DNA from: Bradyrhizobium vignae
GTDB lineage: Bacteria > Pseudomonadota > Alphaproteobacteria > Rhizobiales > Xanthobacteraceae
Length of the DNA: 64,000 nt
Direction: 5' to 3'
NCBI RefSeq assembly: GCF_004114425.1
Contig: NZ_RDQF01000001.1
Span: 62,001 to 126,000 of the forward strand
A model generated the notes under the pieces. The model was given only the letters and a program-made list of their open reading frames with translations. It made no database searches and was not told the DNA's origin. How positions within the stretch are numbered: the stretch's first letter is position 1; every line of letters starts with the position of its first letter. The translations under genes and the position numbers were made by a program. Positions 52,590 to 61,088 of this stretch are shown piece by piece.

Positions 52590-54416
52590 TCAACGGCACA
52601 CTTCTGCATTCGCATCGTTGCCGGGGCCACCGCCACCGCGATATTCCAGATGGCAACCGCGGCTGACGGGGCGACAGCCCGCGCTATTGCAGAAGACCTG
52701 CCCGCCACCGGCGGCGCGGCCTGCACCAGCGGCAGCAGCGATGCCAGCAGCGGCACCATAACCGCCCGCAGCTCCAGCAGCCGCACCTCCGGCCTGACGA
52801 CGCTGTCGTGCAGGACGTCCATCGCCGTCGTCGCGCTTGGCCGTCGCAGGCTTGGCCGGCTTGGCTGCACGCTGCTTCTCGCACTCATTGTCGTCGTTGA
52901 CCACATAGCCTTCGCGGCAGACGATTTTCGTGCATTTGTCGCCATCGGCCTTGAAGCCGTGCTCGCAGACCAGCGGACAGACGCGCGACGGTCTTGACTT
53001 GACTGCATCGAGCGCGTCGGTGCTTGCCACCTTCACGTCGAGCTTGGTGCCGGCATAGCGGTTGAACTGTGACAGCGATCGCTGCGAGGACGCATTCCAA
53101 TTGCCGTCGACCTGCCCGGAGAAACACCCGACGCGACCGAGCTCGGTCTGCACCAAGCGGTTGAGATCGGCCGGCGCGGTCGCCGGGGTCAGCGAGGCGA
53201 CGCTGGTGCCGACCGGGCTCGCCGTGCCGGTAGGCGGGGTGCTCGGCACGGCGGCGGCGAGATCGACGCGCTGCTGCTCGGCGGCGGCGGCCTGCTGTTG
53301 CGCCTGTTCCTTGGCCCTCTGCGCTGCAAGCTGCACTTGTTCGGCGGCCTTGGCGTCGGCCGCAGCCTTGGCCAACGCGTCCTTCTGCGCGCCGAGCACA
53401 GCGAGACGATCGCGTTCGGCCTCGGCCTGCTTCGCCAATTCGATCGCCGCCGCATGGGCCTGCTCGGCCTGGATCTTGTCGATCTGGAGCTTGGCGAGGT
53501 TCGCATAGAAGCCGTCGGGGTGCTGGGCGACGAAGGCTTCCAAGGCCGCCCTGTTGCCGACCTGGAGCGCGAGCTCGTAGTCGCGGCGGACATCAGCCTG
53601 GGGATTCGCCACAGGCGATGCCGGCGCTACGGCTGTCACCTTGACCGGTACCAGCGGCACGTCCTCGCCGCCGAGCGAACCGTAGACGAACGGCTCCTGC
53701 TTGTTGCCGGTCGATTTGAGCACGTCGTCACGCACGAAGCCGAAGGCGCGGCGGACGTCGAGGCCCGGCGTCGTCAGATGCTTCGACAGTGCGATCGTGA
53801 ACGGGCTGTTGGCACCGTTGCCGTCCTGCGCCGTGAAACCGGCCTTGGCCGAATAGGCAATCAGCGTGTTGGAGTTGGTCGGCTCGATCCGGGCGAGGCC
53901 ACGGCCGATGCCGCGCGAGGCAATCGTGCGCTTCATCTGCTTGCCGAACGGATTGTCGCGGCAGGCATCCAGGATCACCAGACGAAGCTGCTTTGCAGGC
54001 TCGACCGCGACCAGGACACGGTCGAGCGAGAGCGCTTCGTCGTAGACGTCGGTGTCGCGCTCGAGCTTGGCATCCACCGGGATCAGATAGTTCGAGCCCT
54101 CGACCTCGATGCCGTGGCCAGCGTAATAGACCACGGCGATATCGGCATCGCGGGTCGCGTCGGCGAAGTCGCGCAGCACGCGCCGCGTGTCCAGCGCCGA
54201 CAGATCGTGCCAGGATTCGACGACGTCGAAGCCGGCCTCCTTCAGCGTCTTCGCCATCACCGCCCCATCATTGACGGGATTGGCGAGCGAGGGCGCGTGC
54301 TGATAGGCCGAGTTGGCGAGCACCAGCGCGACGCGTTTTCCGGCGAAAGCGGGCCCGGCGCCGAACAGGAGGCCGAGGACGACGAAAAGCGGACAAAGTC
54401 TGAGCAAACTGCGCAT
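52590..54416 (-). CDS. secreted caspase-like (C14) protease with peptidoglycan-binding-like region
   Basis: 608 residues. Signal peptide (LCPLFVVLGLLFGAGPAFAG), then a metacaspase-type domain (about 28-250) with catalytic His (VVYYAGHGIEVEG) and Cys (LVILDACRDNPF). A long Ala/Gln/Lys-rich coiled-coil region (about 310-400) follows, then a small domain (RLVQTELGRVGCFSGQVDGN) resembling the peptidoglycan-binding PG_binding_1 type, a Cys-rich segment, and a Gly/Ala-rich end with CNSAGCRPVSRGCHLEY. Periplasmic or extracellular location is predicted. Biological role unknown. Confidence 0.92.
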   Translation of the reverse strand: MRSLLRLCPLFVVLGLLFGAGPAFAGKRVALVLANSAYQHAPSLANPVNDGAVMAKTLKEAGFDVVESWHDLSALDTRRVLRDFADATRDADIAVVYYAGHGIEVEGSNYLIPVDAKLERDTDVYDEALSLDRVLVAVEPAKQLRLVILDACRDNPFGKQMKRTIASRGIGRGLARIEPTNSNTLIAYSAKAGFTAQDGNGANSPFTIALSKHLTTPGLDVRRAFGFVRDDVLKSTGNKQEPFVYGSLGGEDVPLVPVKVTAVAPASPVANPQADVRRDYELALQVGNRAALEAFVAQHPDGFYANLAKLQIDKIQAEQAHAAAIELAKQAEAERDRLAVLGAQKDALAKAAADAKAAEQVQLAAQRAKEQAQQQAAAAEQQRVDLAAAVPSTPPTGTASPVGTSVASLTPATAPADLNRLVQTELGRVGCFSGQVDGNWNASSQRSLSQFNRYAGTKLDVKVASTDALDAVKSRPSRVCPLVCEHGFKADGDKCTKIVCREGYVVNDDNECEKQRAAKPAKPATAKRDDGDGRPARQRRQAGGAAAGAAGGYGAAAGIAAAAGAGRAAGGGQVFCNSAGCRPVSRGCHLEYRGGGGPGNDANAEVCR

Positions 54417-54599
54417 GACACGACTTCCGATGGTTCCGGGCCGTTCGGGCCCTTTGGGGCCGCTTTAGCAACATCCATCGCCCGCGCTTGTGATGGAGGT
54501 CACGAAGGGGACGCCGACGACAGGCCGGATGAGCCCAATATGTTTGTCGCGCCAGCGCTGTCGCGGTTCGCCGCCGAATGGTCGCGCGGACCGGTTCCG

Positions 54600-55028
54600 T
54601 CAGACAACCCCGATGTGCTCCCGATATTGCGGCAGATTGTCCGTAATCTCGTGCCAGGGCGCCTTCGATCCCACAAAAATATGGGCGCTCGGCCGGATCG
54701 AGGGGGCATCGACCAGGGTTCCCATGGCGACATGGACCCATTGTCCTTCCCGTACCCGGGAATAGAGCAGTGAGCCGCAGCGGGCACAATGGGCGTCATG
54801 GGTGGTATCGTCGCCGAAAATCATCCGCCGGTCCCAGCCGCGGACGATGCGGAGCTTGTCGTGCGCGATGCCGGCGAACGGCTTGAACGCGGCGCCGGTG
54901 GTGCGACGGCAGTTCGAGCAGTGGCAGTTCATCGCATAGGAGAACGCGTCCGCCACCTCGAAGCGCACGGCGCGGCAATAGCATTCGCCGGCGAGGATAC
55001 GAGCATTCGAATTCTCTGATCCGATCAT
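54600..55028 (-). CDS. GFA family (glutathione-dependent formaldehyde-activating-like) protein
   Basis: 142 residues. Zinc-binding Cys pattern: GECYCRAVRFEV, NCHCSNCRRTTGAAF and HDAHCARCGSLLYSR. Family members are Mss4-like zinc proteins; only some act on formaldehyde-glutathione adducts, so function is open. ATG 55028 with AAGGA upstream is chosen. Divergent from the following NTF2-like gene. Confidence 0.9.
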   Translation of the reverse strand: MIGSENSNARILAGECYCRAVRFEVADAFSYAMNCHCSNCRRTTGAAFKPFAGIAHDKLRIVRGWDRRMIFGDDTTHDAHCARCGSLLYSRVREGQWVHVAMGTLVDAPSIRPSAHIFVGSKAPWHEITDNLPQYREHIGVV

Positions 55029-55123
55029 TCCAGCGTCCTTGCGCAATTGGCGAGAGACACCCATAGCGCATTTTGATGTCTACGACTAAGTTCGCCCCAA
55101 GCCATCATGCAGAGGAATGAGCC

Positions 55124-55498
55124 ATGAGCCAGGACCGGTCGAGCGTCGAATCCGTCGTGCAATCCTACTTTGACGGACTCTATGAGGGAGACGCCGAAAA
55201 GCTCGGCGCCATCTTCCATCCCTCCGCCGATCTGCGCTGGGTCGAGAAGGGCGAGCTCCAGGTTCTGACAGTGCCCGACTGGCTCGACCGCGTGCGCAAG
55301 CGCGCCTCGGCCAAAGCCGAAGGCAAGCCGCGCGAGGACTTTATCGTCACCATCGACCGTTCGGACGAAAAGACCGCCTTCATCAAGGTGCGCTGCCAGC
55401 TGCCGCCGCGCTACTTCACCGACTATCTGGTGGCGATGAAGCTCGCCGACGGCTGGCAGATCGTGTCGAAATCGTATCGCTACGACCTGAGGGAGTGA
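55124..55498 (+). CDS. nuclear transport factor 2-like (SnoaL/lumazine-binding-type) protein
   Basis: 124 residues, cone-shaped NTF2-like fold with SVESVVQSYFDGLYEGDAEK, LGAIFHPSADLRWVEKGELQ and DYLVAMKLADGWQIVSKSY. Closest in type to the putative lumazine-binding (PF12893-like) proteins. Function unknown; cytoplasmic, no signal peptide. Confidence 0.8.
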   Translation: MSQDRSSVESVVQSYFDGLYEGDAEKLGAIFHPSADLRWVEKGELQVLTVPDWLDRVRKRASAKAEGKPREDFIVTIDRSDEKTAFIKVRCQLPPRYFTDYLVAMKLADGWQIVSKSYRYDLRE

Positions 55499-55551
55499 GG
55501 GGTCTCTCGGCGCTTCGCTGCCTGAAATCTGGCGCACTCGTTCTCGATTCT

Positions 55552-55569
55552 CCGTCATTGCAATGACGG
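55552..55569. repeat. 18-bp perfect palindrome, collapsed REP core
   Basis: CCGTCATTGCAATGACGG is a perfect palindrome made only of the outer ends of the GTCATTGC...GCAATGAC repeat family (see 2347-2431 and 14206-14239). Lies between the NTF2-like and beta-lactamase genes. Confidence 0.7.
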
Positions 55570-55629
55570 TTCGATGAACCGTGCGCTCAATCCCACCCCC
55601 GCCCCAGCTCCACTGCCTGAAAGCCTCCC

Positions 55630-56499
55630 ATGCCTCTCGACCGCCGTTCCCTGCTCGTCTCACTCTGCTGCATGGCCGCTTCTCCCGCGCTTGCCGCGGA
55701 GGCGCCGCCAGAGCTCGAAACCTATGAACGTGAAAGCGGCGGGCGTGTTGGGCTCTATGCGGAAAATCTGGTGAACGGCAAAAAGCTTGCCTGGCGCGCC
55801 GACGAGCGGTTCGTGATGTGCTCGACATTCAAGGCTTCGCTGGCGGCCTGCGTGCTGGGGCGGGTCGATCGCGGCGAGGAGCAACTCGCGGCCATGATCC
55901 CTTACGGTCAGGCGGATCTGCTGGAATACGCACCGGTGGCGAGGGAAAACCTCGCAGCCGGCAAGATGTCGGTCGGCGAGATGTGCAAGGCCATCGTCGA
56001 GCTCAGCGACAACACCTGCGCCAATCTGCTGCTGGCGCGGATCGGCGGCCCCGCCGCGCTGACTGGATTCTGGCGGTCGCTCGGCGACACCACCTCGCGG
56101 CTCGACCACGACGAGCCCGAGCTCAACCGCTCTCCGCCCGGCAATCCCCAGGACACCACGACGCCGGCGGCGATGGCGAACAATCTGCGCCGGCTGGTGC
56201 TGGGCGAAGCCTTGTCGGCGCAATCCCGCGTTCAGCTCACCGAATGGATGGTGAACTGCAAGACCGGCGCGAACCGGCTGCGCGGCGGCCTGCCCGCAGG
56301 CTGGAAGATCGGCGACAAGACCGGCTACAATGGCAAGGACGCAGCTGGCGACATCGCCGTGGCCTGGCCGAAGCCCGACACGCCGGTCCTGATCACGGCC
56401 TACGTCCAGGGCGGCACGCCGACCCCGGCGAAGATCGCCGGCGTGTTTGCGCAAATCGGCAGGATGGTGACCGACCGGCTGGCGTCAGCCGCGCATTGA
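55630..56499 (+). CDS. bla: class A beta-lactamase
   Basis: 289 residues, exported (RRSLLVSLCCMAASPALAAE; twin Arg suggests possible Tat export). Active-site STFK (Ser65-Lys68), SDN (126-128), the ExxLN motif (DEPELN, Glu162) and KTG (GDKTGYNG) are all intact, so it is likely a working penicillinase-type serine hydrolase. Chromosomal, with no mobile element in view, so probably intrinsic. Followed after 34 bp by the antiporter gene. Confidence 0.94.
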   Translation: MPLDRRSLLVSLCCMAASPALAAEAPPELETYERESGGRVGLYAENLVNGKKLAWRADERFVMCSTFKASLAACVLGRVDRGEEQLAAMIPYGQADLLEYAPVARENLAAGKMSVGEMCKAIVELSDNTCANLLLARIGGPAALTGFWRSLGDTTSRLDHDEPELNRSPPGNPQDTTTPAAMANNLRRLVLGEALSAQSRVQLTEWMVNCKTGANRLRGGLPAGWKIGDKTGYNGKDAAGDIAVAWPKPDTPVLITAYVQGGTPTPAKIAGVFAQIGRMVTDRLASAAH

Positions 56500-56533
56500 C
56501 GGTACGGCCGCTTCCGGGTCAAGACAGACCATC

Positions 56534-58141
56534 ATGGAAGCGAAGTTTCAGACTTTTCTCATCTTGCTCGCCGTGCTGGCAGGCACCGCACTTGCCGCGC
56601 GCCGCATCAACATCGCGCCTGCCATTCTGCTGATGCTGTCCGGCGTCGGCCTCGCCTTCGTGCCGGGCATGCCCACGGTGGAATTGCCACCAGAGCTCGT
56701 GCTCCTCATGGTGCTGCCGCCGCTGATCTACTCGGCGAGCGTCGCCATGAGCTGGCGCGAGTTCAAGAACAATCTGCGTCCGATCGTGCTGCTCGCGGTC
56801 GGCGCGGTGATCTTCACCACCGCGATGGTGGCGGCCGCCACGCATTATGTGATCGGCCTGCCCTGGCCCATCGGGTTCCTGCTCGGAGCCATCGTTGCGC
56901 CACCCGACGTGGTGGCGCCGCTCGCGATCGCGCGCCGGCTCAACATGCCACGCCGGCTCCTGGTCATCCTGGAGGGTGAAGGACTGGCCAATGACGCCAC
57001 TGCGCTGATCCTCTACCGCTTCGCGCTCGCGGCGATCATGGTCGGGAATTTCTCACTGCCGCTCGCGGCCGGCGAGTTCCTCCTGATCGTCGCGAGCGAG
57101 ATCGCCTTCGGTATCGGCGTCGGCTGGCTCTCCTTGCGATTCCGCAAATGGTCCGGGGATCCGCAGGTCGAGCTGACGCTGTCGCTGATCACACCCTACG
57201 TCTCCTACTGGCTGCCCGAGCACGTCGGCGGCTCCGGCGTGATCGCGACCGTCGCCTGCGGCCTCTATGTGAGCTGGAACGGGCCGTTGCTGATCTCGTC
57301 GGCGACGCGCCTGCAGGGCATCTTCTTCTGGGATCTCGTGATCTACCTGATCGAGGGAATGCTGTTCCTGCTCACCGGCTTCCAGATGCGCACGCTGTAC
57401 GAGAAATCAAAAGCCTTCCCGCTCGATGACATTCTCATCGCGACTGCGGTGGTCCTGGTCATCGTCGTGATCGCGCGCTTCGCCTGGCTTTATCCCGCGA
57501 CCTATCTGCCGCGGATGCTCTCCAAATCGCTGCGTACGCGCGACCCGTCGCCGCCATGGCAATGGCCGTTCGTGCTCGCCTTCACCGGCGTGCGTGGCGC
57601 CGTGTCGCTGGCTGCCGCGCTGGCGCTGCCGTTCACGCTGCCCGGCGGCGAGGCCTTTCCGTCTCGCGACCTGATCCTGTTCGTCGCCTTCGGTGTCATC
57701 TTCGTTACGCTGATCGGCGTCGGCCTGACGCTGCCGCCGGTCGTGCGCTGGCTCGGTGTCGCCGAAGCCGGCCGCCACGAGCATGCCGCTGCGCACGAAG
57801 CCGAGATCGCCGCCCGCCGCCAGGCGCTCGAGGCCGCTCTGGAATCACTCGACGCGCTGACCGCGCAAAAGGAAGTGTCCGAAGAAGTGATGCGGCTGCT
57901 GCGCGCACGACACGAAATCCGCGTCAGCCAGCTCCCGGACTCGCTCGATCCCAACCACCACGACGTTTCAGCCGCCGGCACCGCGCTGACCCGCGACCTG
58001 ATCGCCGCCGAAAGGAAATTCATCCACAACCTCCTGCGCGACGGCCAGATCACCGACGAGACGCGGCGGCGGATCGAACGCGATCTGGATCTGGAGGAGG
58101 CGAGTCTGGCGAACCGCGAATATCGAGGCGGGCCGCTGTAG
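56534..58141 (+). CDS. CPA1-family Na+/H+ antiporter
   Basis: 535 residues; about 12 membrane helices in the first 420 residues and a charged cytoplasmic tail. Signature regions: GAIVAPPDVVAPLAIARRLN, LEGEGLANDATALILYRFAL (ND of CPA1 antiporters) and FVLAFTGVRGAVSLAAALAL. Exchanges Na+ (or K+) for H+ for pH and salt homeostasis. Located downstream of the beta-lactamase on the same strand. Confidence 0.92.
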   Translation: MEAKFQTFLILLAVLAGTALAARRINIAPAILLMLSGVGLAFVPGMPTVELPPELVLLMVLPPLIYSASVAMSWREFKNNLRPIVLLAVGAVIFTTAMVAAATHYVIGLPWPIGFLLGAIVAPPDVVAPLAIARRLNMPRRLLVILEGEGLANDATALILYRFALAAIMVGNFSLPLAAGEFLLIVASEIAFGIGVGWLSLRFRKWSGDPQVELTLSLITPYVSYWLPEHVGGSGVIATVACGLYVSWNGPLLISSATRLQGIFFWDLVIYLIEGMLFLLTGFQMRTLYEKSKAFPLDDILIATAVVLVIVVIARFAWLYPATYLPRMLSKSLRTRDPSPPWQWPFVLAFTGVRGAVSLAAALALPFTLPGGEAFPSRDLILFVAFGVIFVTLIGVGLTLPPVVRWLGVAEAGRHEHAAAHEAEIAARRQALEAALESLDALTAQKEVSEEVMRLLRARHEIRVSQLPDSLDPNHHDVSAAGTALTRDLIAAERKFIHNLLRDGQITDETRRRIERDLDLEEASLANREYRGGPL

Positions 58142-58179
58142 CTTCCTTCTCATTGCGGCTGCTGGACCGGCCGAGCCAA

Positions 58180-58992
58180 CTACCGCCTCTCGCAAAACTC
58201 CCTCATTGCAGCCGCGACGGCTCCCGCGACGACCTCCTGCCGCTCCGGCGAGTTCATCTCCATTTCCTCATCGCGATTGACGATCGAGCCGGCCTCGAGC
58301 AGCACGGCGGCGCTCCGCGTCCGCGACAGCACGACGAGCCCGTCATAGCGATAGACGCCGACATCCTTGTCGAGCAGCTGGTGGCGATAGCGGCCCATCA
58401 CCGGCAGGGTGTATTGGCTGGCATAGTGCAGGCCCTGCTCCTTCAGCTGCTTGCCGATCATCCGGGCCAGCATCAGGCTGCTGGCGAAGTGCGGATTCTG
58501 CTGCGACACGAACAGCGAATGACCCGAAAAACGATCGCTGAAATAGCTCTTTGCGCCGTCGAACTCCCAGGTTTCGAGCAGCTTGTCCGGCACCGAATCA
58601 TGATGGACCGACAGGAACAGATCGGTGCGGCCTTGGTTCGCGGCACTGATGCGCTTGAACAGGCTCGGCCGTGCCTTGCCGTCCGTGACGAGCAGGCGGG
58701 TTTCGGCAAAGCCTTCAGACTTGAGCTTCGCTGTGATCAGTCTGGCGAGGCGGAAGTTGAAGCCGAACTCCGGATCATTGCGCGCGCTCAGTGCGCCGTA
58801 GGAGTCCGGGGTGTGCCCGACATCCACGACGATCCGAAATTTAGGCATCTCACATTTGGCCGGTGACAGCTGCTTGGGCTTGGGTCTCGCAGCCTTTCGC
58901 GCGGCAACGGCCTCGCTGCTGCCAACAGTCGCAAGCGGCGACAGCAAGATCAATGCGACCAACCCGACGATGATGCTCCGCAACCGCCCCAA
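58180..58992 (-). CDS. exported N-acetylmuramoyl-L-alanine amidase (Amidase_3)
   Basis: 270 residues. N-terminal signal or anchor (SIIVGLVALILLSPLATVGS). The zinc amidase fold spans about 50-265 with VVDVGHTPDSYGA (first His), FGFNFRLARLITA (Glu/Asn region), LFLSVHHDSV (second His) and LLEAGSIVNRDEE (catalytic Glu). Cleaves peptide stems from peptidoglycan in the periplasm, roles in cell separation. Not an operon with its neighbours. Confidence 0.9.
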   Translation of the reverse strand: MGRLRSIIVGLVALILLSPLATVGSSEAVAARKAARPKPKQLSPAKCEMPKFRIVVDVGHTPDSYGALSARNDPEFGFNFRLARLITAKLKSEGFAETRLLVTDGKARPSLFKRISAANQGRTDLFLSVHHDSVPDKLLETWEFDGAKSYFSDRFSGHSLFVSQQNPHFASSLMLARMIGKQLKEQGLHYASQYTLPVMGRYRHQLLDKDVGVYRYDGLVVLSRTRSAAVLLEAGSIVNRDEEMEMNSPERQEVVAGAVAAAMREFCERR

Positions 58993-58995
58993 GCG

Positions 58996-59169
58996 CTACT
59001 CCGCTGCTGCGATCCTGGGGCGACCGAGCACGATCTTCTTCGGCTCGCCGTCGGGCTCCGGGAGCTCGCCGGACAGCAGCACGGGAATCCAGAAGCGGCG
59101 CAACAGTTCGCCCATTGCCGTTCCGGGGCCGGACTCGGCGAGGAATTCGTTGTCCTCGGCGCGGAACAT
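58996..59169 (-). pseudogene. truncated aromatic-ring-hydroxylating (Rieske) oxygenase N-terminal remnant
   Basis: 57-residue frame MFRAEDNEFLAESGPGTAMG, then ELLRRFWIPVLLSGELPEPD, the typical N-terminus of phthalate/vanillate-type oxygenase large subunits (about 350-450 residues). It breaks off after KKIVLG, just where the Rieske domain (CxH...CxxH) should follow, and ends four bases before the amidase gene. All the rest of the gene is missing, so it is a remnant rather than a small gene. Confidence 0.78.
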
Positions 59170-59281
59170 GGTGGATCCTCCCGATTTCGTTTTCGGGAAG
59201 ATTGGCGCAGACCTGACCACGCGTCAACGCTGTGGCACCGCCTCATTGCAAGACGAGTCAGCTCGTGCGGCTCGCCCGTCC

Positions 59282-60883
59282 CTAGGCGGCACGCGGCGGA
59301 GATTGCGTCTGCGGAGGAAGCTGTTCGACTTCTTCCGCAATGGCCTGGAGAGCGCGCAACGTGTACTCCCGGTTCATGGACTCCGTGGTGGCCTGAAGTT
59401 CGCGCAGCGCGATCCTGAACGGCTCCTGTGTGTCCGGGAAGTCCGATGCGTTGGACGCCAGCAATTGCTGGGCTGCCACGAAGAGCTTGGTTCGCGCGCT
59501 CTCCCATGCGGCCATCATCTGGCGCACGCGTGGGCCGCCGCCAACACCCCAGATCTTGTCGAGAACATCCGCGTCCATGAGGTGCTGATCCTGAGCTTCC
59601 CGCAGGATCATGTTCATGTGGCTGAGCAACTGCGTCACGGCTGACTTCCAGGCATCCATCTCCTTGGACGTATCCGGCGCCAGCGGGAAATCGAACCTGG
59701 CCGGCCTGTATTGGCTGCTCCTCTCCAGGAAGAGGAATCTGAACTCGAGGCCGATGTTGATGGCACTCAGAAGGCGAGACGTCAGAGGATCGCCATAGTG
59801 CCGGACGATCATCTTGACGATGTAGATGTGGATTTCGGTCTTCTTGCTCACATAGGTCACGACCCGGGACACGAATAGCCGATATGCATCGTCACCCTTG
59901 GACGTCGCGACGACAAGATAGTTCTCGTCGCCGCGCTGGAGCGCGTTGGTAGCCAGCGTCCTGATGCCTTCGGCCCATGTTCCGCTCATCTCGGCCGGCA
60001 TTCTGTTGATGAACGCATTCCAGTCGAAAAAGCGATTCTTTTCCTCCGGGAACCCAAAGACCTGGAAGGAATTTCCGACCATCTCGATCTTGAACTTCGA
60101 CAGATCCACTCCGTCCGGCCCGATCATCGGAGGCGCGTCACTGTGGAGGATGATCTTCCGCTCCGGATAGGTTTCCGAGGAGACGCGCGATTCCAGATAC
60201 ACCTGAATGCAGCTGTACAGCCTTGCGGCAGACGAGACGAGCTTCTGCCGCCAGAGCTCATCCTGCTTGCTGACACCGCCACTTGCGCCACCGTGCCTCC
60301 CGAGCACGGCATCCGCCGTCGCCGAGATATCCGCCAGCAGCGCGAAAACGGGATTTGGCGATGGCTCGGCCGCGCTCATGCCCGGCACCGTGAATATGTG
60401 ATTCTCGTCGATCTTGATCGCCTGGAGATAATCGAGCGTGGTTTGGTTCGCCGCACCAATTGAAATCGGAAGAATTCTTCGGGGGATGTTGCCGTGGATC
60501 TTCGGACGCTCCTCGAGCGACCTCGCGAAATAGCCGACCTCGAAGCCCGGAAACGCGAAGCTCGGTTTGAGCCTGTCCGTCAGGATCACCAGGAGAATGT
60601 CAGCCTCATCCAATGCGTTGGTGATCACGGTACGATAGTCCGACCCCTTTCCGATGCTCCCGACGTCGCGGAACACCTTGACCGGAGGAAGTGACGCAGC
60701 GACGGCAAACAATTGCAGTAGCTCAGCCTCGAAGCTCGCGGCCAGCTCCCGGTCTTCACTGACATAGCTGATGAAGACCGAGATCTGCTCGGGTCGGGCG
60801 GCCTTTGCCCGCCGGGTGCGGTCGGAATTCGCCGACCTGCGTTTGCCGGCCGTCGTCGACTTTTGCTTGCCCGCCTTGGCCAT
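59282..60883 (-). CDS. TIR-domain protein with unknown C-terminal region (possible immune effector)
   Basis: 533 residues, no signal peptide. A basic N-tail (KAGKQKSTTAGKRRS) is followed by a TIR_2-type domain (about 34-150): ISVFISYVSEDRELAASFEA, then VFRDVGSIGKGSDYRTVITN, DILLVILTDRLKPS and FPGFEVGYFARSLEER, in which Glu115 sits where the catalytic Glu of NADase TIR domains is found. Residues about 150-530 match no family I recognise; they mix beta-rich and helical stretches, including NRFFDWNAFINRMPAEMSG and RHYGDPLTSRLLSAINIGLE. Stand-alone gene with no second defence gene beside it. Less GC-rich than neighbours by eye. Confidence 0.85.
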   Translation of the reverse strand: MAKAGKQKSTTAGKRRSANSDRTRRAKAARPEQISVFISYVSEDRELAASFEAELLQLFAVAASLPPVKVFRDVGSIGKGSDYRTVITNALDEADILLVILTDRLKPSFAFPGFEVGYFARSLEERPKIHGNIPRRILPISIGAANQTTLDYLQAIKIDENHIFTVPGMSAAEPSPNPVFALLADISATADAVLGRHGGASGGVSKQDELWRQKLVSSAARLYSCIQVYLESRVSSETYPERKIILHSDAPPMIGPDGVDLSKFKIEMVGNSFQVFGFPEEKNRFFDWNAFINRMPAEMSGTWAEGIRTLATNALQRGDENYLVVATSKGDDAYRLFVSRVVTYVSKKTEIHIYIVKMIVRHYGDPLTSRLLSAINIGLEFRFLFLERSSQYRPARFDFPLAPDTSKEMDAWKSAVTQLLSHMNMILREAQDQHLMDADVLDKIWGVGGGPRVRQMMAAWESARTKLFVAAQQLLASNASDFPDTQEPFRIALRELQATTESMNREYTLRALQAIAEEVEQLPPQTQSPPRAA

Positions 60884-61088
60884 GTGATGCTCCCGAATAC
60901 TTAAGGTTGTGATCCGATGCGCAATTCTCCATTTCCACGCGCGAGCCTAGGCGATCAGCCTGCCGAGGCAATGTAAGCTGGTTCACAGAACGGCAAGTTT
61001 ATCGGATCGTGCGCGAGGGCATGCCAGACCTTCAGCACACAGGGCCCTGCTTGTGAGCGCTGACGGGCATAACTTGTGGAGCTGGAGT

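Noticed and set aside
55630..56499. Recently acquired resistance gene
   Set aside because: No insertion sequence, integron or composition break nearby; sequence is consistent with an intrinsic chromosomal class A enzyme.
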